Shown in pieces: positions 8,648 to 15,843 of a stretch of DNA of 64,000 nucleotides. The position numbers and the translations under genes are program-made. The DNA lies in NCBI GenBank assembly GCA_024235635.1, contig JACKMA010000003.1, positions 620,001 to 684,000 of the forward strand, given 5' to 3'. A model generated the notes under the pieces. It saw nothing but the letters and a program-made list of their open reading frames with translations. It was not told the origin of the DNA and ran no database searches. Source of the stretch: Zoogloeaceae bacterium (GTDB lineage: Bacteria; Pseudomonadota; Gammaproteobacteria; Burkholderiales; Rhodocyclaceae). Position 1 is the stretch's first letter. Every line of letters begins with the position of its first letter.

Positions 8648-9728
8648 TTCCGACGACGATCTCGCAGACTGGCTGCGTCTTGCCCTGACCCCCGGGCTCG
8701 GCGCAGCCGGCCAGCGCTCCCTGCTGTCCGCGTTCGGCCTGCCCGGCCAGGTCTTCGCGACGTCGCGCCGGCAACTGGCGACGGTGGTCGGCGAGACGCT
8801 GGCCGACCGCCTGCGCGGCAACGATCACGATGATGCGGTCGACGCCCACCTGCAATGGGCGGGCGAGGCCGGCAACCGGATCCTGACGCTGGCCGATCCG
8901 GACTATCCCCGAACCCTGCTCGACACCGCCGATCCACCGACCCTGCTGTTCGCCAAGGGGCGTGTCGAGCTGCTCGCGCGGCCCGCGCTGGCGATCGTCG
9001 GCGCGCGCAGCGCCACGCCCCAGGGCAGCGCCAATGCCGAAGCCTTTGCCGCCGCCCTGGCCGGCGCCGGGCTGACCGTGATCAGCGGGCTGGCACTGGG
9101 GATCGATGCCGCCGCCCACCGCGGCGCGATCGACCAGCAAGGCGGCACGATCGCGGTGATCGGCACCGGTGCCGACCGCATCTATCCGGCGCGCAACCAG
9201 CAGTTGGCCCGGCGTATTGCCGAACAGGGCCTGATCCTGTCCGAGTTTCCGCTCGGCACGGCCGCCCGACGCCACCACTTTCCGATGCGCAACCGGCTGA
9301 TCTCGGGCCTCGCCCGTGGCGTGCTGGTGGTCGAGGCAGCGATCGGCAGCGGCTCGCTGATCACCGCCCGACTTGCAGGCGAGCAGGGTCGCGAGGTGTT
9401 CGCGATTCCCGGCTCGATCCATTCACCGCTGTCGAAAGGCTGTCATCGCCTGATCCGCGACGGCGCCAAGCTGGTCGAAGGGGCCGACGACGTCCTCGAG
9501 GAACTCGGCTGGGGCCGAGGTGCCGCGCCGGCGCCGGCCGCGGCCCCGAAGGCGAGTGACGCCGAGTCACGCCTGCTGGCGACGATGGGTCACGATCCCG
9601 TGGACGGCGACACGTTGCTGCAGCGCAGCGGGTTGACGACGGAAGTGCTGTCCGCCATGCTGCTGGCGATGGAACTCGACGGCCGGGTCGCCAGACTCCC
9701 CGGCGGTCGCTTCCAGCGCATCCTGTAG
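8622..9728 (+). CDS. dprA: DNA processing protein DprA/Smf
   Basis: A 368-residue protein (TTG 8622, or GTG 8625) that loads RecA on incoming single-stranded DNA during natural transformation. An N-terminal SAM-like helical region (about 10-65) precedes the extended Rossmann fold, with ALAIVGARSATPQG, VISGLALGIDAAAH, GTGADRIYP and EFPLGTAARRHHFPMRNRLISGL. A C-terminal winged-helix (about 305-368) ends GGRFQRIL. The start overlaps the end of the LysM gene by about 26 bases, and smg follows after 15 bases. With comM nearby, the strain probably has at least part of the competence DNA-processing machinery. Confidence 0.97.
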   Translation: MVIRSASPDSDDDLADWLRLALTPGLGAAGQRSLLSAFGLPGQVFATSRRQLATVVGETLADRLRGNDHDDAVDAHLQWAGEAGNRILTLADPDYPRTLLDTADPPTLLFAKGRVELLARPALAIVGARSATPQGSANAEAFAAALAGAGLTVISGLALGIDAAAHRGAIDQQGGTIAVIGTGADRIYPARNQQLARRIAEQGLILSEFPLGTAARRHHFPMRNRLISGLARGVLVVEAAIGSGSLITARLAGEQGREVFAIPGSIHSPLSKGCHRLIRDGAKLVEGADDVLEELGWGRGAAPAPAAAPKASDAESRLLATMGHDPVDGDTLLQRSGLTTEVLSAMLLAMELDGRVARLPGGRFQRIL

Positions 9729-9743
9729 TCATCGGGCGCAGCC

Positions 9744-10205
9744 ATGTTCGACATTCTCGTCTACCTGTTCGAAAACTACGTGCACGTCCGGGCCTGTCCG
9801 GAAGGCGACCAACTGGCACGCAAGCTGTCGGCGGCCGGCTTCGAGAACGAGGAGATCTCTGAGGCCCTGGTCTGGCTCGAAGGCCTGCGGCGCGAACCGG
9901 AGTTGCCGGAGATCGCACCCGAGAACGATTCGGTGCGGATCTTCGCCAGCGAGGAACTGAATCGCCTGGACGCCGATTGCCGCGGTTTCCTGGCCTTTCT
10001 CGAAGACGCCGGCGTGCTCGACGCCCTGACCCGGGAAATGATCATCGAACGGGCGATGGCGTTGCCGGATCACCGTCTCACCCGGTCGCGGCTGAAGGTC
10101 ATCGTGCTGATGGTGCTGTGGCGTCAGGAACAGTCGATCGACACCTTGATCCTCGACGAACTGCTGACCGAAGAGGACGAGGATCCCGATCCGACCTTCC
10201 ACTGA
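9744..10205 (+). CDS. smg: Smg family protein (DUF494)
   Basis: A 153-residue acidic protein starting MFDILVYLFENYVH, the hallmark of the Smg/DUF494 family, which is conserved beside dprA in proteobacteria. It is predicted to be mostly helical and cytoplasmic, with the acidic tail EEDEDPDPTFH. Its molecular role is not established; in Salmonella smg was named for its position. It lies 15 bases after dprA and is the last gene of that operon. Confidence 0.95.
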   Translation: MFDILVYLFENYVHVRACPEGDQLARKLSAAGFENEEISEALVWLEGLRREPELPEIAPENDSVRIFASEELNRLDADCRGFLAFLEDAGVLDALTREMIIERAMALPDHRLTRSRLKVIVLMVLWRQEQSIDTLILDELLTEEDEDPDPTFH

Positions 10206-10268
10206 GGGCGCAGCCCTCGCCCCGCCCGGCCTTGCCGGTGACGACACCGCCGGCGATCCCGCGGCGCC

Positions 10269-10298
10269 TTGCCAGCCCGTCGGCGGCATCCGTATCAT
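10269..10298 (+). promoter_or_regulatory. Candidate sigma-70 promoter for topB
   Basis: TTGCCA (10269-10274) and TATCAT (10293-10298) are separated by 18 bases in the gap between smg and the topoisomerase gene. They match the -35 and -10 consensus well. Judged by eye. Confidence 0.4.
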
Positions 10299-10355
10299 GC
10301 GGCGCTTCGATCACCCCAACGGACTTCCATGACGAAGTCCCAGAGCCGGGAAGTC

Positions 10356-12857
10356 ATGAGCAAGCAACTGATCATCGCCGAGAAGCCGTCGGTCGCGCAG
10401 GACATCGCCCGAGCGCTGGGCGGCTTCACCAAGGAGAAGGACTACTTCGAATCCGACGACTACGTGCTTTCGTCGGCGGTGGGTCACCTGCTGGAACTGA
10501 GCGTTCCTGAGGAGTACGAAGTCAAGCGCGGCAAATGGTCGTTCGCGCACCTGCCGGTGATCCCGCCGCATTTCGCACTGAATCCGATCAACAAGACCGC
10601 CGATCGCCTGAAGCTGCTGACCCGGCTGATCAAGCGCAAGGACGTCGAAGGCCTGATCAACGCCTGCGACGCGGGTCGAGAGGGCGAGCTGATCTTCAAC
10701 TATGTCGCGCAGCATGCGAAGACCGGCAAGCCGGTGCGCCGGCTGTGGCTGCAGTCGATGACACCGAAGGCGATCCGCGACGGTTTCGGACAGTTGCGCC
10801 AGGCCGACGAAGTCGAGGGCTTGCGCCAGGCGGCGGTATCCCGCGCAGAGAGCGACTGGCTGATCGGCATCAACGGCACCCGCGCGATGACCGCGTTCAA
10901 CTCGAAGACCGGCGGCTTTCACCTGACCACGGTCGGACGCGTGCAGACGCCGACGCTGGCCATCGTGATCGAGCGCGAAGAACGCATCCGGGCATTCAAG
11001 CCGCGGGACTACTGGGAACTCGAGGCGACGTTCGAGGCCGCAGCCGGCGAGTACATCGGCCGCTGGTTCGACGAGAAGTTCAAGAAGACCGAGGGCGACG
11101 AGCACGCCACCGCGACCCGCCTTTGGGAGCAGGCCAAGGCCGAAGAGATCGCCCGGCGCTGCGAAGGCCGGCCGGGCAGTGTCGAGGAGGAATCCAAGCC
11201 CTCGACCCAGCTCTCGCCGTTGTTGTTCGACCTCACGTCGCTGCAGCGGGAGGCCAATGGCCGCTTCGGATTCTCGGCACGCAACACGCTCGCGATCGCT
11301 CAGGCGCTGTACGAGCGGCACAAGGTACTGACCTATCCGCGTACCGACTCGCGCGCGCTGCCCGAGGACTACCTGAATACCGTCGGCGAGGCCATGAAGG
11401 GCCTGCCGGCCGAGTACCAGCCGCACGTCGCCAGCATCGAGCGCAATCAGTGGATCAAGCCGAACAAGCGCATCTTCAACAATGCCAAGATCTCGGATCA
11501 CTTCGCGATCATTCCGACCGGTTCGGCGCCGAAGTCGCTGAGCGAGCCGGAGCAGAAGATCTACGATCTGGTCACCCGGCGCTTCCTGGCGGTGTTCTTC
11601 CCGCCGGCCGAATACCGCGTGACGACGCGGATCACCCGGGTCGAGGGCGAAGCCTTCAAGACCGAGGGCAAGGTGCTGGTCAAGCCCGGATGGCTCAGCG
11701 TCTATGGCAAGGAGGCACAGCCGGCCGACGACGCACAGGGCGGGCCGCAATTGGTGCCGGTGGACAGCGGCGAGCAAGTGGCAACCAACGAGGTGCAGGT
11801 CAAGGCCAACCAGACGCGGCCGCCGGCACGCTACAACGAAGCCACACTGCTGTCGGCGATGGAAGGCGCCGGCAAGATGGTAGACGACGAGGAACTGCGT
11901 GCGGCGATGGCCGGACGAGGGCTCGGTACGCCGGCCACCCGGGCGCAGATCATCGAGAACCTGATCGGTGAGAACTACATCCACCGGGAAGGTCGCGAAC
12001 TGATTCCGAGCGCCAAGGCATTCTCGCTGATCACGCTGTTGCGCGGCCTCGGCATCGACGAGCTGGCCTCGCCCGAACTGACCGGCGAATGGGAATACAA
12101 GCTGGCGCAGGTTGAACAGGGCAAGCTGTCGCGCGACGAATTCATGGCGCACATCCAGTCGATGACGCGCGAGATCGTCGACCGCGCGAAGCAGTACGAA
12201 TCCGATACCGTGCCGGGCAACTTTGCCACGCTGGCCACTCCCTGCCCACGTTGTGGCGGCACGATCCGGGAGAACTACAAGAAGTTCGCCTGCCAGGCCT
12301 GCGACTGGGCAACCTGGAAGATCGTCGCCGGGCGCCAGTTCGAGATCGACGAGATCGAAGGACTGCTGTCCACCGGCCGGGTCGGCCCGTTAACCGGATT
12401 CCGCAACAAGATGGGGCGTCTGTTCAACGCCGAGGTGATGCTCAACGACGAGCAGATGCCGACCTTCGACTTCGGCCAGCCGAAGGAGGACGAAAACGCC
12501 GAACCGGTCGATTTTTCAGGGCAGGCGAGTCTCGGTCGCTGCCCGAAGTGCGGCGGTGGCGTGTACGAGCACGGCACCTCCTATGTCTGCGAAAAGTCGG
12601 TCGGCCCCGATCGCAGCTGTGATTTCCGCTCCGGCAAGGTGATCCTGCAGCAGCCGATCGAGCGCGGCCAGATGAGCCGGCTGCTCGACGAAGGGCGAAC
12701 CGAACTGCTCAAGGGCTTCATCTCGAACAAGACGCGCCGCAAGTTCTCGGCCTTCCTGAAGTGGGACGCGGGTGCCGGCAAGGTCGGCTTCGAATTCGAG
12801 GCGAAGGCGCCGAAGGCGGCCAAGTCGGGCGGCGCGCGCAAGAAGGCGACGAGCTGA
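10356..12857 (+). CDS. topB: DNA topoisomerase III, type IA, with zinc ribbons
   Basis: A cytoplasmic type IA topoisomerase of 833 residues that decatenates DNA through a single-strand break. The TOPRIM domain is at the N terminus (QLIIAEKPSVAQDIA, then NACDAGREGELI). The catalytic tyrosine lies in VLTYPRTDSRAL. The later core shows GRGLGTPATRAQIIE. Two C-terminal zinc-ribbon-like modules follow (CPRCGG with CQAC, and CPKCGG with CEKS), then a Lys-rich end (ARKKATS). I prefer ATG 10356 (MSKQLIIAEKPSVA), as relatives begin here; ATG 10329 would add nine residues. This TopB form with C-terminal zinc ribbons is frequent in betaproteobacteria near dprA-smg. Confidence 0.95.
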   Translation: MSKQLIIAEKPSVAQDIARALGGFTKEKDYFESDDYVLSSAVGHLLELSVPEEYEVKRGKWSFAHLPVIPPHFALNPINKTADRLKLLTRLIKRKDVEGLINACDAGREGELIFNYVAQHAKTGKPVRRLWLQSMTPKAIRDGFGQLRQADEVEGLRQAAVSRAESDWLIGINGTRAMTAFNSKTGGFHLTTVGRVQTPTLAIVIEREERIRAFKPRDYWELEATFEAAAGEYIGRWFDEKFKKTEGDEHATATRLWEQAKAEEIARRCEGRPGSVEEESKPSTQLSPLLFDLTSLQREANGRFGFSARNTLAIAQALYERHKVLTYPRTDSRALPEDYLNTVGEAMKGLPAEYQPHVASIERNQWIKPNKRIFNNAKISDHFAIIPTGSAPKSLSEPEQKIYDLVTRRFLAVFFPPAEYRVTTRITRVEGEAFKTEGKVLVKPGWLSVYGKEAQPADDAQGGPQLVPVDSGEQVATNEVQVKANQTRPPARYNEATLLSAMEGAGKMVDDEELRAAMAGRGLGTPATRAQIIENLIGENYIHREGRELIPSAKAFSLITLLRGLGIDELASPELTGEWEYKLAQVEQGKLSRDEFMAHIQSMTREIVDRAKQYESDTVPGNFATLATPCPRCGGTIRENYKKFACQACDWATWKIVAGRQFEIDEIEGLLSTGRVGPLTGFRNKMGRLFNAEVMLNDEQMPTFDFGQPKEDENAEPVDFSGQASLGRCPKCGGGVYEHGTSYVCEKSVGPDRSCDFRSGKVILQQPIERGQMSRLLDEGRTELLKGFISNKTRRKFSAFLKWDAGAGKVGFEFEAKAPKAAKSGGARKKATS

Positions 12858-12867
12858 GCGGAGTCCG

Positions 12868-13443
12868 GTGGTGCCCGAGTCGCCACGATCGGTTCTGGAA
12901 TTCTGGTTCGGCGACGCGCCCGACCGGCAAACGCGGGCCTGGTGGTTCAAGAAGGATGCACGGCACGACCGGAAGATCGCCGTGCGCTTCACCGGGCTGG
13001 TGGAAACGGCATTGGCCGGCAATCTGTCGGGCTGGGGTGACGCGGCCACCTCTGCGCTCGCTCGCATCCTGGTGCTGGATCAGTTCCCTCGCAATATCTA
13101 TCGCGGCAGCGCCCGCGCCTTCGCCGGCGATCCGCTGGCCCTGGCCGAGGCCCTCGCCTTGATCGACGGCGGCCGGATGCGCCGCCTGGCACCGGTGCAG
13201 CAGGTGTTCGCCCTGCTGCCGCTGGAGCACGCCGAAGACCGCGCCCTGCAGCGGCGGTCGGTGATGCTGTTCGAGACGCTGGCGGCAGAACAGTCCGGGT
13301 TCGGCCACTTCCTCGACTACGCCCGGCGTCACCACGACGTGATCCACCGTTTTGGTCGCTTTCCCCACCGCAATGTCGTTCTCGGCCGCCGCTCGAGCCC
13401 AGCCGAGTCAGCCTTCCTGGCGCGCCCCGGCTCCAGGTTCTAG
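12868..13443 (+). CDS. DUF924 family protein
   Basis: A 191-residue soluble protein of the DUF924 family, which has a TPR-like helical fold and no firmly known function. Family blocks visible are VLEFWFGDAP near the start, WWFKKDARHD, ILVLDQFPRNIYR and FPHRNVVLGR near the end. Translation probably begins at GTG 12868, with GGAG six bases upstream, ten bases after the topoisomerase stop, so it is likely cotranscribed. It ends 16 bases before the convergent flavoprotein gene. Confidence 0.92.
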   Translation: MVPESPRSVLEFWFGDAPDRQTRAWWFKKDARHDRKIAVRFTGLVETALAGNLSGWGDAATSALARILVLDQFPRNIYRGSARAFAGDPLALAEALALIDGGRMRRLAPVQQVFALLPLEHAEDRALQRRSVMLFETLAAEQSGFGHFLDYARRHHDVIHRFGRFPHRNVVLGRRSSPAESAFLARPGSRF

Positions 13444-13458
13444 TCGTGGCCGTGCCGG

Positions 13459-14601
13459 TCAGCGCGCCAGCCTGGCCAGCCAGGACTTGCGGCCGTCCAC
13501 GGCGCTGCCGGCCAGCGCGAAGCCCCTCAGTCGCCCGTCGCGATCGACGAAGGCCGAACTGACGCCCCCTGGCGTTGCGCGTTCCTGCCATTCGCCGGCA
13601 ATCGGGGGCGGCTCGAAGAAGACGAACTCGGCATCCGGTGTATTGAGTCGGATCGCATCGGGCCGGCTCTCGGGCTGGGTCGGTCGCCCGCACAGCGTCT
13701 CTGCCAGCGCATGGGCCTGGGCCTCGATGCCAGCATGGGCAATCGGCGACGGCAGGTCGACGCAGGCGCCGACCGCGAACACGCCCACGGCACCTGCGCG
13801 CAGGCGGGCATCGACAGCGATTCCGCGCCGGCCGGCTGCCAGCCCGGCGGCGCGCGCCAAAGCCACCCGCGGGCGCGGTTCGATCAGCGAGAGCACCGCA
13901 TCGACGTCGATGCGCTCGTTGCACGAGGTGTAGGCACGGTAGCGGTTGGCGGCGATCGGATCCACCGCGAGCAGCCGCTCGCCGAGGCGGAAGTCGACGC
14001 CGGCATACTCGAGATCGACCCGCAGCCGTCGTGCCGCGAGTGCCGGCAGCCGCTCGCCGAGCGGATGCCTTGCCCGGTCGAGGACGATCGGCCGGCGCCC
14101 GCTTACGGCCAGCTCGTTGGCAAATTCGCAGGCCTGGGGACCGGCGCCGAGGATCAGGACGCGCCGGGCACCGGCCATGCGTGCCTTCAGTCGATTGAAG
14201 TCGGCCAGCCGGTTGATCGGGCACACCGCCGGGTTGCCGCGCAACGCATCGGGCACGCCGACTTCCTCACCGAGCGCGAGCACCAGGCGCTCGTACGGGA
14301 TGCTGCCGAGCTCCATGTCGACGGTGCGCTGGACGAGATCGATCGATCGCACCGGGCTCTGCTCGATCAGGTGGAGATCCTCCCGGGCAGCCACCATGTC
14401 GGCGCTAGCCTGCACCAGACGCACGGGATCGCGTCCGGCGGCGAGCGCCGTTGCCAGTGCGTTCTTCGGATAGACCGCGGCCGAATCGGCTGCGATCAGC
14501 GTGATCGTGCACACCGGATCGCGCCGGCGCAGGGCGCGCGCCACGGCGTGACCTGCGGCACCGGCACCGACGACGACGACGTCGGCATTGGCGGAGTGCA
14601 T
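13459..14601 (-). CDS. FAD-dependent NAD(P)H oxidoreductase, rubredoxin-reductase-like
   Basis: A 380-residue two-dinucleotide-domain flavoprotein. The FAD site VVVVGAGAAGHAVARAL is at the start, the NAD(P) site VLILGAGPQACEFANEL lies near 150, and the second FAD motif GVFAVGACVDLP near 280. The order and size fit rubredoxin-NAD+ reductase or ferredoxin-reductase-like enzymes rather than disulfide reductases, because no CxxxxC pair is present. It lies 107 bases downstream of oxyR on the same strand. In pseudomonads oxyR also lies near rubredoxin genes, which suggests a part in peroxide or oxygen defence. No rubredoxin gene is seen beside it, so the electron acceptor is open. Confidence 0.8.
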   Translation of the reverse strand: MHSANADVVVVGAGAAGHAVARALRRRDPVCTITLIAADSAAVYPKNALATALAAGRDPVRLVQASADMVAAREDLHLIEQSPVRSIDLVQRTVDMELGSIPYERLVLALGEEVGVPDALRGNPAVCPINRLADFNRLKARMAGARRVLILGAGPQACEFANELAVSGRRPIVLDRARHPLGERLPALAARRLRVDLEYAGVDFRLGERLLAVDPIAANRYRAYTSCNERIDVDAVLSLIEPRPRVALARAAGLAAGRRGIAVDARLRAGAVGVFAVGACVDLPSPIAHAGIEAQAHALAETLCGRPTQPESRPDAIRLNTPDAEFVFFEPPPIAGEWQERATPGGVSSAFVDRDGRLRGFALAGSAVDGRKSWLARLAR

Positions 14602-14708
14602 CTGTTTGACCCCCCTCGCTCTGACGCCCGTGCGGGCGGCGGCGTCACCACCGGCGCTGCTGCGCGCGAGCCTCCCTCATTATGGCCCAGGGCGCCCGGC
14701 CGACACGC

Positions 14709-15620
14709 TCAGTGCATCACGACGCCGGGCAGGGCGGTGTCGCGAATCGCACGGCAGATGACGTCGATCGCACCGCCTCGGGGGTAGGTCACGCGCCAGG
14801 CCAGGGCCACCTTGCGCGCCGGCTCCGGGTCGGAGAACGGGCGCACCGCCAGCAGCGAGTTCTGTTCGGGCAGCTCGTCGGCCGCCGAACTCGGCAGGAT
14901 GGTGACGCCGACACCGGTCGCCACCATGTGGCGGATGGTTTCCAGCGAGCTGCCCTCGAGCGTGCGCTGCAGGCCACTGCCGGTGCGGCAATGGGGGCAG
15001 ACCTCGAGCACCTGGTCGCGAAAGCAGTTGCCGGCGCCGAGCAGCAGCAACTGATCGTCGGCCAGCATGTCGGGGCGGATGTCGGTCGTGGCCTCCCACG
15101 GATGTCCGCTCGGCAGCAGCACCCGGAAGGGCTCGTCGTAGATCACCCGGGTGACGATGCCCTGCTCCTCGAACGGCAGCGAGATAACGATGACGTCGAG
15201 TTCGCCGCGCTTGAGCGATTCGGTCAATCGGGCGGTGTAGTTCTCCTGGATGAAGAGCGGCATCTTCGGTGCCAGTTCATGCACCCTGGGGATCAACCGC
15301 GGCAGCAGATACGGGCCGATCGTATAGATCACGCCGAGCCGCAGCGGTCCGGCCAGCGGATCCTTGCCGGAAGCGACGATCTCGCCGATCTGGGCCGCCT
15401 CGAGCAACACCTTCCGCGCCTGCTCGACGACACGCTGCCCGATCTCGGTGATCTTGACCTCGGCCGCGCTGCGCTCGAACAGCAGCACGCCGAGTTGTTC
15501 TTCGAGCTTCTTGATCGCGACCGACAGCGTCGGCTGGCTGACGTGACACTTCTTCGCCGCCCGCCCGAAGTGGCGTTCGCGCGCCAGCGCGACCAGATAT
15601 CGCAAGTCGGTCAGGGTCAT
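14709..15620 (-). CDS. oxyR: Hydrogen-peroxide regulator OxyR (LysR family)
   Basis: A 303-residue LysR-type regulator. The N-terminal helix-turn-helix is LRYLVALARERHFGRAAKKCHVSQPTLSVAIKKLE, in two parts. The OxyR-specific redox pair is present: GNCFRDQVLEVC corresponds to Cys199 and Cys208 of E. coli OxyR, which form a disulfide on peroxide exposure. A further cysteine (CPHC) follows, as in many OxyRs. The start is ATG 15620 (MTLTDLRYL), the normal OxyR N terminus. It is divergent from the GGDEF-EAL gene across 223 bases, so both could be controlled from the shared region, and the flavoprotein downstream is a likely partner. Confidence 0.95.
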   Translation of the reverse strand: MTLTDLRYLVALARERHFGRAAKKCHVSQPTLSVAIKKLEEQLGVLLFERSAAEVKITEIGQRVVEQARKVLLEAAQIGEIVASGKDPLAGPLRLGVIYTIGPYLLPRLIPRVHELAPKMPLFIQENYTARLTESLKRGELDVIVISLPFEEQGIVTRVIYDEPFRVLLPSGHPWEATTDIRPDMLADDQLLLLGAGNCFRDQVLEVCPHCRTGSGLQRTLEGSSLETIRHMVATGVGVTILPSSAADELPEQNSLLAVRPFSDPEPARKVALAWRVTYPRGGAIDVICRAIRDTALPGVVMH

Positions 15621-15843
15621 CTGGGAAGCTCCGGTAACAGCGCCTAGTCTGCCATCATAGTCGTTCCGCCTAGACCGGTGCATACGCCCGGCTCACGCTC
15701 GCTCAACGTCACAGACTGCATCTATCTTTCGCACTGATTGACGCTTAAGCTAACGCATTCTCGCGAAGAACATCGCGCGCGATTGCCCGCCGACCCGCAC
15801 GGCTTCCGCCCGGTCCGGCGACGGGCAGTGGTCGACGACGAGC